From positions 1 through 55,644 of the IMG/VR virus record IMGVR_UViG_3300008261_000025: DNA of 55,644 nucleotides. The stretch is one strand, 5' to 3'. Both the position numbers and the translations under genes were made by a program. The notes below the pieces were generated by a model. The model was not told the DNA's origin, ran no database searches, and saw only the letters and a program-made list of their open reading frames with translations. This document shows, one piece after another, positions 47,681-55,175 of the stretch (position 1 is the first letter of the stretch; every line of letters begins with the position of its first letter). This DNA is from a virus.

Positions 47681-48073
47681 ATGAAAACTAGAAAAAAAAT
47701 AGGCATCGGCAAGGAAGGGCAAATTCATAAGGAATTTGCTACTTTAGTTAAAAAATACGAATTTCACAAAAAACTTGATTGTATTTTTTGGAGTTATAAT
47801 GCTAGTGGCGAGAAGCGAACAATGATAACAGGAGCATTATTAAAAGCAAAAGGACTTAAAACTGGGATTCCCGATTATGAATTTCGCTTTGCAAGAGATA
47901 AAATTTTACACAGTTTATTTATTGAATTTAAATACGGTAAAGGCAAACAAGCAGAAAGTCAAATTGATTTTCAAAATAAAATTGAAATTTTTGACAATGC
48001 TTATTATGAGATTGCGAGATCGGTAGAAGAAGGAATTAAAATTTTACAAAAATATAAATTAATAATTGAATAG
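47681..48073 (+). CDS. VRR-NUC domain nuclease
   Basis: 130 residues, a single-domain PD-(D/E)XK fold of the VRR-NUC type. Visible residues are a Glu in the first helix (Glu12, GKEGQIHKEF), the GIPD motif at 62-65 (Asp65), and IEFKYGKGKQ at 81-90 (Glu82, Lys84, Gln90). Stand-alone phage VRR-NUC proteins often act as structure-specific nucleases such as Holliday-junction resolvases. It lies between replication and recombination genes, which fits resolving branched DNA before packaging. Confidence 0.88.
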   Translation: MKTRKKIGIGKEGQIHKEFATLVKKYEFHKKLDCIFWSYNASGEKRTMITGALLKAKGLKTGIPDYEFRFARDKILHSLFIEFKYGKGKQAESQIDFQNKIEIFDNAYYEIARSVEEGIKILQKYKLIIE

Positions 48074-48075
48074 TT

Positions 48076-48237
48076 ATGTTTTGGAATTATTTAACTTTGC
48101 TTTTTATTGCCTTAAAACTTACCAATTATATTGACTGGTCATGGTGGCTAGTATTATCACCGATGCTAATTTTGATTAGCTTTATATTAATGTTGGTAAT
48201 ATTTTATTTAATTCTTGATTTTATTAGCAGAAAATAG
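48076..48237 (+). CDS. Small phage membrane protein, 'Fragile-X-F'-like (53 aa)
   Basis: ATG 48076 to TAG 48235-48237. The sequence opens FWNYLTLLFIALKLTNYIDWSWWLVLSPM, the same pattern as the small phage membrane proteins labelled transmembrane Fragile-X-F-like ('..LtllFvvLKLtg.IdWSWwwVl.P'). A second membrane helix follows (LILISFILMLVIFYLIL). Function unknown; such genes are common beside replication and recombination genes. Its stop precedes promoter P5 by one base. Confidence 0.75.
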   Translation: MFWNYLTLLFIALKLTNYIDWSWWLVLSPMLILISFILMLVIFYLILDFISRK

Positions 48238-48265
48238 TTGACATTTATTTTTTATTAAATAAAAT
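48238..48265 (+). promoter_or_regulatory. Early promoter P5
   Basis: TTGACA 48238-48243, 16 bp, TAAAAT 48260-48265; identical to P1 from the -35 through the -10 box. It is followed by structured leader RNA copy B and the exonuclease gene. Confidence 0.78.
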
Positions 48266-48278
48266 ATATTTTAGTGAA

Positions 48279-48342
48279 CCCCGCCTCTTCCATTAGCTCT
48301 GTCTAGTTTGCGGTGCGGGGGCGACTTTCAAGATTTCTTGAA
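48279..48342 (+). ncRNA. Two-hairpin structured leader RNA, copy B
   Basis: CCCCGC (48279-48284) pairs with GCGGGG (48315-48320) around 30 nt holding CTCTTC (48285-48290) and CTCTGT (48297-48302). The linker GCGAC (48321-48325) follows, then TTCAAG (48327-48332), loop ATTT, CTTGAA (48337-48342). Compared with copy A at 80-140, the outer stem differs at two pairs, both compensated (T-A to C-G and A-T to G-C), and the second stem is wholly different yet still complementary. The 42-nt outer hairpin is the same length in both. This is good evidence for a conserved RNA structure. Confidence 0.68.
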
Positions 48343-48367
48343 TTATTAACTTAAAACTAAAAACAAA

Positions 48368-49555
48368 ATGACAGAAAATAAAGGTTTAACTACCGAACAA
48401 AAAAATAATCGCAAAAGTTTTATAGGAGCAAGCGACATTTACTCACTAGTAAGGCAATATTGTCAAGAAGAACTAGTTGAGTTATCAAAAGAGGCAGTTG
48501 ATGTCTTTTTAATAGTAAAAAATACTAGAGAACAATTTGCAATTGATCCAAAAGAAAAGAGTTTTAAAACTTGCTTTGAAACTTTGGCAGATAAAAAGAA
48601 TATTGACAGAAGAACTTTAAGAGAAGATATGGACTTTTATTTAAGCTTCGGTTTGCAAATGGAAGACGAAATTCGTAAATATTGCGGCGAAAGATTTATT
48701 GTTAGCAATGATAAGAATTTTATTGACACTGGCAAAAAATGGATTGGCTATTCGCCAGACGGCTATGTATTTGATAATTATAATAGTGGCAAGAAAGGGG
48801 TTCTTGAAGTAAAAACAATGAGCAATTGGGGAGCTAAATCATCGCTAATGCCGACCAAATATTATATGCAGGTGCAATATCAAATGTTTTGCTCTGGACT
48901 AGAATATGGCTTGCTATTAACTTGTAAATTCGATCAAAATTTTCGAGATGATATTTACAGCGAAGATCAAATTAAGGCAATTTTACACGAGACTATTATT
49001 GATAAAGATAAAGCAATAAAAAACGGTGATAATCATTTAGCTAATGCTTTAAATGATAAAATAATCGCATTATTGGTTAAATTTCAAATAGAAGTTTTAG
49101 TTATTGATAGAGATAATAGATTAACTTCAATTTTTGAAAAAACCATCGATTGTTTTGATAGAGATTTTCTTGGTAAATTTGCAATGATAAATAGATCGGC
49201 ATTAATCGAAGACCACAATATTGATAACTTTTTAATCGAATTTACCGATTACATAAAAGATTATGATGATGCCGAGAAGGTAAAAGCTAGTAGATTGCTA
49301 AGATTTATGCAGCAAAGCGGACAATTAGACGGAGTTGATAGAATAAATGATATAAATTTAATAGACAAGTTAAATCGTTTTGTTTTGGTAAAAAAAGAAG
49401 CTAAAAAATATGCAGAAGAGGAGGAGTTATTAGCTAATCAAATAAAATTTTATGCTATTAATAAATTCTATAATATTCTTGAATGGGAAGGTAAAACAAT
49501 GCAAATTCGAGTGGATAAAAGAGGTTTTGTGTCGCTAAAATTAAAAGGAGAATAA
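48368..49555 (+). CDS. YqaJ-like recombination exonuclease (lambda Exo type)
   Basis: 395 residues. The nuclease core has FIGASDI near residue 18, GLQMEDE with Glu99, GYSPDGYV with Asp131, and VLEVKTM with Glu147 and Lys149, then YYMQVQYQMFCSGL. This is the YqaJ/lambda-exonuclease PD-(D/E)XK arrangement that resects dsDNA ends 5' to 3'. The C-terminal 170 residues are a helical extension. It pairs functionally with the Erf annealing protein encoded next, giving a phage single-strand-annealing recombination system, with SSB also encoded. Confidence 0.88.
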   Translation: MTENKGLTTEQKNNRKSFIGASDIYSLVRQYCQEELVELSKEAVDVFLIVKNTREQFAIDPKEKSFKTCFETLADKKNIDRRTLREDMDFYLSFGLQMEDEIRKYCGERFIVSNDKNFIDTGKKWIGYSPDGYVFDNYNSGKKGVLEVKTMSNWGAKSSLMPTKYYMQVQYQMFCSGLEYGLLLTCKFDQNFRDDIYSEDQIKAILHETIIDKDKAIKNGDNHLANALNDKIIALLVKFQIEVLVIDRDNRLTSIFEKTIDCFDRDFLGKFAMINRSALIEDHNIDNFLIEFTDYIKDYDDAEKVKASRLLRFMQQSGQLDGVDRINDINLIDKLNRFVLVKKEAKKYAEEEELLANQIKFYAINKFYNILEWEGKTMQIRVDKRGFVSLKLKGE

Positions 49556-49585
49556 AAAAATAATTATTTTTTTAAAATAACACCA

Positions 49586-49634
49586 TTGACATTTATATTT
49601 TATTTAATAAAATATAAATGTCAAAATTTCTTGA
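49586..49634 (+). promoter_or_regulatory. Early promoter P6 with 5'-terminal stem-loop
   Basis: TTGACA 49586-49591, 16 bp, TAAAAT 49608-49613. TCAA (49621-49624) pairs with TTGA (49631-49634) around AATTTC, 7 bases after the -10 box. It drives the Erf gene. Confidence 0.7.
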
Positions 49635-49663
49635 TTTACTAACTAAAAACAACTAAAAATAAA

Positions 49664-50515
49664 ATGAAAAAGAAAAAAAAGCATTTTAATAATTTGCAAA
49701 TAAATAATCAAAACTTAAAAAAAAAAGAAGAGCAAAAATATAACATTATTAATTTTTCAAATTTTGATTATCAGCAAATTAAACCATCTAATATAACTGC
49801 AGAACAAGAACTGCAATATAGAAAAGATAGAGCTAATGTTTTTGAAACAATTGAAGGACTTAAAAAAGATAAAGGAAAAGGAAAAAGTAAAAATAATGAA
49901 ATAAAAGAAGTAAGTTATAATTATTTTGAAATATCACAAGTTCAGTCTGTAATTAAAAAAGCAACAAAAGATAAATTTTATTACGAACAAATAGTTTTAA
50001 CCGATAGCATTATAACAAATATAGTTCACATCGAAACTGGAATTACAAATTGTATAAAATCTAATATACATTCATTAAAAGATATTGAAAATATTAGAAT
50101 TGAATATGGCAAGCTTCAATTGAAAACAGATAGTAATAAAACTGAAGGTTTTATGAAAGGCATGTCTTCGGCGCAAGTTTTAGGATCACTTATAACTTAT
50201 ATTAAAAAATATACACTAGTTTCTTATTTTGGCTTGTCTGAAGAAGATAACGATGGAAACGAACCAAAGAAGATAGAAATATCTGCAGAAGAAATTATAA
50301 CAATGATAGAAAAATGTAAAAATTTTGGTGAAAATTTATTTGATGATAAAGTTTTCTGTGAACTTTACAAAATAGAAAAAATTAGTTTAGATCAAATTAA
50401 GACTTTAGATCAAGATAAAAGATTTTCTGCAAAACAATCATTAGAATCAAAATTAAATAAATTAGAAAAACGACAAAAACAAAATAAGCCAACTCCTAGT
50501 AATCAAATAATATAA
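49664..50515 (+). CDS. Erf-family single-strand annealing protein
   Basis: 283 residues. After a Lys-rich N-terminal leader, the Erf core has YNYFEISQVQSVIKKATKDKFYYEQIV, then the key block MSSAQVLGSLITYIKKYTLVSYFGLSEEDNDGNEP at about residues 168-202, which is the Erf 'saq.vGSaiTYarRY.l...lgi..e.DdDgn' motif. The C-terminus is helical and charged, ending in Lys/Gln-rich sequence. It anneals complementary ssDNA exposed by the YqaJ exonuclease. It has its own promoter, so recombination genes are transcribed from two start sites. Confidence 0.87.
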   Translation: MKKKKKHFNNLQINNQNLKKKEEQKYNIINFSNFDYQQIKPSNITAEQELQYRKDRANVFETIEGLKKDKGKGKSKNNEIKEVSYNYFEISQVQSVIKKATKDKFYYEQIVLTDSIITNIVHIETGITNCIKSNIHSLKDIENIRIEYGKLQLKTDSNKTEGFMKGMSSAQVLGSLITYIKKYTLVSYFGLSEEDNDGNEPKKIEISAEEIITMIEKCKNFGENLFDDKVFCELYKIEKISLDQIKTLDQDKRFSAKQSLESKLNKLEKRQKQNKPTPSNQII

Positions 50516-50579
50516 TAAAATGACTGAATATGGAAAGTCTGGTAGATGTATTATTGAAAGGATTATTCGTGATAAAAAA

Positions 50580-50975
50580 ATGACAGACTTATTTGAATTA
50601 ATCAAACATGGCGACTTTGAAGGTGTGAAAAAAGCAATTGAAAATGGGGCGGATGTTAATGCAAGGAATGAGATTGGCTGGACTCCTTTGCATTTGGCAT
50701 CTTATTGGGGCTGCACAAAAATCGCAAAACTTTTGATTGAGAATAAAGCTGATGTTAATGCGAAAGATGTATGTGGCAACACTCCTTTGCATCTGGCATC
50801 TCGGTATAACAACTTAGAAATAGTAAAGCTTTTGATTGAAAAAGGGGCGGATGTCAATGCGAAAGATAATTATAGCAAAACTGCTCTCGATATTGCAAAA
50901 AGTCACGACTATCAAGAGATTATCGATTTATTAACTAAAAACAAAAACAAAATAATATGGGATGTGGCTTATTAA
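50580..50975 (+). CDS. Ankyrin repeat protein (131 aa)
   Basis: I prefer ATG 50580 (MTDLFELIKHGDFEG), which matches the start of the paralogue at 43,449; ATG 50520 would add 20 residues unlike it. Four ankyrin units follow: the GDFEGVKKAIENGADVNARN cap, GWTPLHLASYWGCTKIAKLLIENKADVNAKD, GNTPLHLASRYNNLEIVKLLIEKGADVNAKD, SKTALDIAKSHDYQEIIDLL. The consensus TPLHLA and ADVNAKD turns are almost perfect. It should bind a host or phage protein; the target is unknown. It ends inside the start of a DUF4116-like gene. Confidence 0.87.
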   Translation: MTDLFELIKHGDFEGVKKAIENGADVNARNEIGWTPLHLASYWGCTKIAKLLIENKADVNAKDVCGNTPLHLASRYNNLEIVKLLIEKGADVNAKDNYSKTALDIAKSHDYQEIIDLLTKNKNKIIWDVAY

Positions 50976-51181
50976 ATATTGATATAAATGATACAGATTA
51001 TAGAAATATAGTATTAAATGCTGTTAAGCGTTATGGTGGAGCTTTAAAATATGTGCATTACAAGCTAAAAAACGATTACGAAATTGTATTTAATGCTGTA
51101 AAACAATATTCTCCTGCATTAGAATATGCCGATTGGACTTTAAGAGATTTTGCCAATTTATTAAAACTAAAAACAATCTAA
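50957..51181 (+). CDS. Short DUF4116-like protein (74 aa)
   Basis: Two to three 25-residue units: YRNIVLNAVKRYGGALKYVHYKLKND, YEIVFNAVKQYSPALEYADWTLRD, then a short end. Pattern 'D.e.V..AVK.......AL.Y....Lk.D' is that of DUF4116. It overlaps the ankyrin gene by 19 bases and lacks the NDPELIALA closing unit of the other copies, so it may be truncated. One of four DUF4116 genes in this genome. Confidence 0.7.
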   Translation: MGCGLLNIDINDTDYRNIVLNAVKRYGGALKYVHYKLKNDYEIVFNAVKQYSPALEYADWTLRDFANLLKLKTI

Positions 51182-51187
51182 TTATTA

Positions 51188-51406
51188 ATGTTTTACTACT
51201 TGTTAATGCTAATCTTTTTATGTTTTATTGCTGCTATCTTATGTTATGGCAATAATGCAAGCAAGATTTTTGGCTGTGATATAAAAAATAAAGTTGCTAG
51301 AAAAATAGTTATTATTGCTCTATCAATTATTTTAGGCTTATCTTTGCCAATTGCAATAATGCAAAATTGCTTAAAAAATCAAATAACTAAATATTTAAAA
51401 AAATGA
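51188..51406 (+). CDS. Two-span membrane protein (72 aa)
   Basis: Hydrophobic helices at about residues 2-21 (YYLLMLIFLCFIAAILCY) and 38-60 (IVIIALSIILGLSLPIAIM), with a short basic C-tail. No family is recognised. It overlaps the start of the large DUF4116 gene by 4 bases (ATGA), so the two are co-translated, which raises the possibility that it anchors or assists the repeat protein. Confidence 0.62.
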   Translation: MFYYLLMLIFLCFIAAILCYGNNASKIFGCDIKNKVARKIVIIALSIILGLSLPIAIMQNCLKNQITKYLKK

Positions 51407-52212
51407 CAAATGCAATTTGGAACGACAAAGAGTTTGTTCTTGAAAGAGTTAAGCGAGATGGATGGTGTCTTAAATTTGCTAGCGACAATTTGCGAAACAA
51501 TAAAGAGGTTGTTTTGGCGGCAGTTAAGGAAAATGGCTTGGCTCTTGTATATGCCAGCGACGAGTTAAAAAATGACAAAGAAGTAGTTTTAGCGGCAGTT
51601 AAGGAATGGGGCTTGGCTCTTGAATATGCCAGCGACGAGCTAAAAAATGACAAAGAGTTTGTTCTTGAGGCAGTTAAGGAAAATGGCTCTGCTCTTAGAT
51701 ATGTTAGCCTAAAGTTGCAAAATGACAAAGAGTTTGTTCTTGAGGCAGCTAAGGAAAATGGCTTGGCTCTTGTATATGCCAGCGACGAGTTAAAAAATGA
51801 CAAAGAAGTAGTTTTAGCGGCAGTTAAGGAATGGGGCTTGGCTCTTAAATTTGCCAGCCCCGAATTACGAAATGACAAAGAGGTCGTTCTTGAGGCAGTT
51901 AAGCAAAATGTCTCTGCTCTTAGATATGTTAGCCTAAAGTTGCAAAATGACAAAGAGTTTGTTCTTGAAAGAGTTAAGCGAGATGGATGGTGTCTTAAAT
52001 TTGCTAGCGACAATTTGCGAAACAATAAAGAGGTTGTTCTTGAGGCAGTTAAGCAAAATGGCTTGGCTCTTGAATATGCCAGCGACGAGTTAAAAAATGA
52101 CAAAGAGTTTGTTTTGGTGGCGGTGAAGGAAAATAAAGATGCTCTTGCATATGCCAATAAAGAATTCCAAAATGATCCCGAACTTGTTGCCTTGGCAAAA
52201 TCTAATTATTAA
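51403..52212 (+). CDS. DUF4116 repeat protein with ten near-identical 25-aa units (269 aa)
   Basis: Ten tandem units of exactly 25 residues (75 bp) fill the protein: (N/D)KE(F/V)VL-A-VK-NG-ALxYAS-(E/N)L(K/R)N, closing with NDPELVALAKSNY. Units 1 and 8 are the same, and the unit 2-3 pair recurs as units 5-6, also at DNA level (offsets of 525 and 225 bp). That pattern shows recent duplication or gene conversion. The fold is probably a helical-hairpin solenoid for protein binding. The opposite strand is also open for 256 codons, but only as a shadow of the repeat. Confidence 0.88.
   Translation: MTNAIWNDKEFVLERVKRDGWCLKFASDNLRNNKEVVLAAVKENGLALVYASDELKNDKEVVLAAVKEWGLALEYASDELKNDKEFVLEAVKENGSALRYVSLKLQNDKEFVLEAAKENGLALVYASDELKNDKEVVLAAVKEWGLALKFASPELRNDKEVVLEAVKQNVSALRYVSLKLQNDKEFVLERVKRDGWCLKFASDNLRNNKEVVLEAVKQNGLALEYASDELKNDKEFVLVAVKENKDALAYANKEFQNDPELVALAKSNY
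51412..52190. repeat. 75-bp tandem repeats inside the DUF4116 gene
   Basis: Ten 75-bp units, with long stretches identical between units (for example GACAAAGAGTTTGTTCTTGA occurs in several units). The exact 75-bp register means unequal recombination changes unit number without a frameshift. Confidence 0.85.
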
Positions 52213-52231
52213 CAATTAAACTAAAAATAAA

Positions 52232-52564
52232 ATGCAAAATTTAAAACACTTATCGCAAATTGAAAAAAGAAAATGGTTAGTCCAGGAAATGCAGAAAAAA
52301 TGGTTTCTCGACGAAGATGATATTATCGACGGAGATTGCAAAGATAATGCGACAGTTTCTATTTATGGAGATATTGAATTTTTAGATATTTTTAAAATTT
52401 TAGAGCAATTAGATTGGCAAGGTTTTAAAATAATAGAAGAAGGAATTTTAATTGACATAAAAATTGCTAGAAATCTTATAGCTGGGGAGATTAATTTGGC
52501 AAGTCCTAAAGAGTTTATTATTTCTAATGGAGTTATGAAAATATTGTATAATTGTTGTTTCTAA
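52232..52564 (+). CDS. Hypothetical acidic protein (110 aa)
   Basis: Starts IEKRKWLVQEMQKKWFLDEDDIIDGD and continues with ATVSIYGDIEFLDIFKILEQLDWQGFKII, a leucine/aromatic pattern that could be a small alpha-beta domain. No family is recognised. At its 3' end a stretch of about 25 bases (TTCTAATGGAGTTAT...) is tandemly duplicated across the stop, so the present C-terminus may be recent. A-rich leader before the start. Confidence 0.6.
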   Translation: MQNLKHLSQIEKRKWLVQEMQKKWFLDEDDIIDGDCKDNATVSIYGDIEFLDIFKILEQLDWQGFKIIEEGILIDIKIARNLIAGEINLASPKEFIISNGVMKILYNCCF

Positions 52565-52584
52565 TGGAGTTATAAAGATATAGT

Positions 52585-53157
52585 ATGACTAAATCGATTA
52601 AAATTCTTTTAATTTTTGCAATTGCTTTATTGCCAAATATTGCTTTTGCAACAAATATTGGTATTGGAACTAATATGTTTTATGCAAAGATAAATGACCC
52701 AGATTTACGATTTGCAGAAGATTTAGAGAATGTTAGAGACCCTATCAATGCAATTCGCAATGTTAATTTAAGCCTATCAAATAATTATGGTAGAGTTATT
52801 TATGGCATTGCTAGCAATAGGCTACTTAATGCACCAGCAAATAGAATTGTTCTTGATAATAAAAATAGAGAATATCAATACAGTAGCCGAGCAATACTCG
52901 ACAGCTTGGCTATTGGATATGCAACAAGTAAAACTACTGCAATTAGTTTTTTGCTTGGCAATTTACAGCTAAGGCAAGATTTAAACCGGGGTAATTACCA
53001 TAAAAGAAGCGTTGAAAATGCAATAATTTATGGTTTATCTTTTAGTAAAAAAATCAAAAATAACTCTTTGTCGCTAATTTTATTAGCACCGTCGCAAGCG
53101 ATTAAAGCGGAATACGGAATTGGCATTAGTTATTCTTATCAAATAAAAATTTTATAA
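52585..53157 (+). CDS. Secreted beta-rich (outer-membrane-like) protein (190 aa)
   Basis: A clear Sec signal peptide: TKSIKILLIFAIALLPNIAFA followed by TNIGIG, with an AFA-type cleavage site at about residues 22-23. The mature part is rich in alternating short strands (GRVIYGIASNRLL, LDSLAIGYATSKTTAISFLLG, AIIYGLSFSKKIKNNSLSLILL) and ends GIGISYSYQIKIL, similar to an outer-membrane beta-barrel. Phage-encoded outer-membrane proteins usually alter receptors or block superinfection. No family is recognised; it is probably early, by position. Confidence 0.65.
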   Translation: MTKSIKILLIFAIALLPNIAFATNIGIGTNMFYAKINDPDLRFAEDLENVRDPINAIRNVNLSLSNNYGRVIYGIASNRLLNAPANRIVLDNKNREYQYSSRAILDSLAIGYATSKTTAISFLLGNLQLRQDLNRGNYHKRSVENAIIYGLSFSKKIKNNSLSLILLAPSQAIKAEYGIGISYSYQIKIL

Positions 53158-53159
53158 AA

Positions 53160-54041
53160 ATGGAATCAGCAACTAATTTAAAATTTCAAATAGAGTGGGC
53201 GGAGCTAAAAAATTTTGGCAGAAAAGAAAATGGCTTGAGATTTGCTAATTTTAGCACAATCTTTTACGACAATTATGAGGGAAAAAATAGATATATTAAA
53301 GATATAGAATTTGTCGAGGAAGATTTAAGCGATAAAAAATCTATTACTTTTAAATCAATCAATCGCTATGGATTAGAAAAAAAAAGAAAGATGACGGATG
53401 TCGAGAGGGAAAAACAGAATGCAGACGAAGATTTAAAAAGATATGGCTTAGAAAAAACTTGGCTAAAAATAGAATATCTTATGAAAAATACTGAAAGAAG
53501 TAATCAGAGGGAAGGATCGTTGAGTTATACTGAAAATACTTATAACTCGCAAAAAAGCCGTAAATTGTTTTGTATTAATAGTTTAGTTAGCTTTACACCT
53601 TTAAATGAAAATTCGCACAACGATCAAGTGCCAGAAAATGCAGGGCATATGATGCGAAAAAGTAATATATGCGAACTAGACCATCTTTTATTCTATTTTG
53701 CTATTCTTTTGAAAAAAACTCCTTTGAAGGAAAATTTAGCAGGATTAGAAAATTTACAATCTTTTATTGTCAATAATTTTTATGAAAATGTCCGGTTAAT
53801 ACCAGTCAAGCAAAAAAAAGAAAATTTGATAATGTTGAATAATGCAAAAGATGATGTTTTTGATTTATTGCAATGTTATGATTGGGATGAGGTAAATCCT
53901 TTTGATTTAAAAGATATTCTAAAAATTAATTTTACAAAGGTTCAATTTCAGCAAATTAATTATACTCAAAACGAAGCTATAATATATAGAATAGCAAAAG
54001 AAATCTTTAATATTATTGAAAAAATTTTACCATTTTTATAA
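53160..54041 (+). CDS. Hypothetical protein (293 aa)
   Basis: Soluble, charged protein. It begins 2 bases after the outer-membrane-like gene and overlaps the next by 1 base. Notable segments are IDRYGLEKKRKMTDVEREKQN-like and its echo DLKRYGLEKTWLKIEYLM (two RYGLEK copies about 30 residues apart), and CELDHLLFYFAILLKKTPLKENLAG in the middle. No catalytic motif or family is recognised. The tight operon spacing shows it is real. Confidence 0.65.
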   Translation: MESATNLKFQIEWAELKNFGRKENGLRFANFSTIFYDNYEGKNRYIKDIEFVEEDLSDKKSITFKSINRYGLEKKRKMTDVEREKQNADEDLKRYGLEKTWLKIEYLMKNTERSNQREGSLSYTENTYNSQKSRKLFCINSLVSFTPLNENSHNDQVPENAGHMMRKSNICELDHLLFYFAILLKKTPLKENLAGLENLQSFIVNNFYENVRLIPVKQKKENLIMLNNAKDDVFDLLQCYDWDEVNPFDLKDILKINFTKVQFQQINYTQNEAIIYRIAKEIFNIIEKILPFL

Positions 54042-54328
54042 TGAAAGAGCGAGATAAAATTTTTAAAATTGCCAAAAAAGCAATTTTTAAAGCGGCAAAT
54101 AAGGCTTTAATTGATCATAGCAAATTTTTAAAAGATCAGGATAAATATATATTGATGCAAAAAAAACCAGAATTTCATTATTATCTTGATTTATTAATAG
54201 ATAAATATTATGAAAAATATAAAAACACAAAAATTTTGGATTTTGCAATCCAGACTTTTGTGTATAATTATTCATTACCCGAAATAGCAAAAAAACTAAA
54301 ACAAATTCAAAATGAAAAAACAAATTAA
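54041..54328 (+). CDS. Small basic helical protein (95 aa)
   Basis: Lys-rich and helical throughout (KERDKIFKIAKKAIFKAANKALIDHSKFLKDQDKY, then LDFAIQTFVYNYSLPEIAKKLKQI). The C-terminal part 'LPEIAKKLKQIQ' could be a short HTH-like end. It overlaps the dUTPase start by 17 bases. No family is recognised; nucleic-acid binding is plausible from charge only. Confidence 0.6.
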   Translation: MKERDKIFKIAKKAIFKAANKALIDHSKFLKDQDKYILMQKKPEFHYYLDLLIDKYYEKYKNTKILDFAIQTFVYNYSLPEIAKKLKQIQNEKTN

Positions 54329-54758
54329 AATTAATTTACACGAAATTTATAATGGAAAATTACATTATGAAACAACAGGTTCTGCAGCATTTGACCTTAA
54401 GTATTGCGGGGAAGAACCTGTCATAATTAAGCCAAATGAAAGAAAACTTTTGCAACTAGGCATAAAATCAGAATTTGATAAAGAATATTGTGTTAAAATT
54501 TTGCCAAGAAGTGGATTGGCAATTAAGCAAGGAATTACAGTTCTTAATGCACCCGGACTTATTGATAGTGATTATCGTGATGAGTGGAAAGTTATTCTTA
54601 TTAATCAAGGAAGCGAAGATGTAGTAATCAATAAAGGTGATAGAGTTTGCCAAGCACAACTTGAAAATGTTATTAGAGCAACTTTTGATTATGTAAAAGA
54701 AGAGGAGCTAAGCACTAGCAAAAGAAAAGGTGGATTTGGATCGACTGGCATAAAATAA
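54312..54758 (+). CDS. dut: dUTP diphosphatase
   Basis: Trimeric dUTPase that converts dUTP to dUMP plus pyrophosphate, keeping uracil out of phage DNA and supplying dTTP synthesis. All five motifs are present: SAAFDL (24-29), PRSGLA (65-70), LNAPGLIDSDYRDEW (78-92, Asp85 catalytic), KGDRVCQAQL (108-117) and the C-terminal arm GGFGSTG (140-146). In motif 3 the common YRGE is YRDE, a small departure. The length of 148 residues is normal. In an AT-rich phage, dTTP supply is a likely bottleneck. Confidence 0.94.
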   Translation: MKKQIKINLHEIYNGKLHYETTGSAAFDLKYCGEEPVIIKPNERKLLQLGIKSEFDKEYCVKILPRSGLAIKQGITVLNAPGLIDSDYRDEWKVILINQGSEDVVINKGDRVCQAQLENVIRATFDYVKEEELSTSKRKGGFGSTGIK

Positions 54759-54760
54759 CA

Positions 54761-55171
54761 ATGCAAAATTATTCTAATAAATCAATTGAAACTATTGCCA
54801 ACATTTTTAAAGAAGTAAATTTTAAAGATGTTGACAATGTTTTTCCAGTGCCAATAGGTGAAATATGTGATAAAATTTGCTTAAATGATATTAGTCTTAA
54901 TAAAGATGACAATGTTGACAAATGCTTATTTAAGATAGCCAATTATATTGGTTGTTCTGTTTTATATCATAAAAATTTTATAGATTTAGAAATTAAGCAA
55001 AAACAAGAAGTAAATGATTTTGCTTTAGAATTAATTTTGCCAGAAAGTAAATTTATTGATATATTTTTCGAAACTAGAAAAAATTTTAAAAGAATAGCTA
55101 ATTTTTTAGGAGTTTCTGCCTCTTTAGCTGAAAAAAGAGCATTTTATTTAGGATTAATTGATAGCTTATAA
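54761..55171 (+). CDS. ImmA/IrrE-like protein lacking HExxH (136 aa)
   Basis: The C-terminal half has QEVNDFALELILPESKFIDIFFETRKNFKRIANFLGVSASLAEKRAFYLGLI, the ImmA/IrrE 'EaNdFAa.LLmP...f.......... iA..f.VS..a...Rl..Lgli' pattern. The preceding HExxH metal site, expected some 15-30 residues earlier, is absent; the region reads SVLYHKNFIDLEIKQK. It is thus a degenerate homologue, probably without protease activity. ImmA-type proteins cleave phage repressors; an inactive one could bind without cutting. It follows dut by 2 bases. Confidence 0.65.
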   Translation: MQNYSNKSIETIANIFKEVNFKDVDNVFPVPIGEICDKICLNDISLNKDDNVDKCLFKIANYIGCSVLYHKNFIDLEIKQKQEVNDFALELILPESKFIDIFFETRKNFKRIANFLGVSASLAEKRAFYLGLIDSL

Positions 55172-55175
55172 CAAA

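Noticed and set aside
51387-52157. 256-codon open frame on the minus strand with regular 25-aa repeats
   Set aside because: It is the antisense shadow of the 75-bp DUF4116 repeats; an in-register repeat without stops in one unit stays open over all units. It has no promoter or ribosome site.
51412-52190. CRISPR-like array
   Set aside because: The 75-bp units are contiguous and coding, with no spacers between them.
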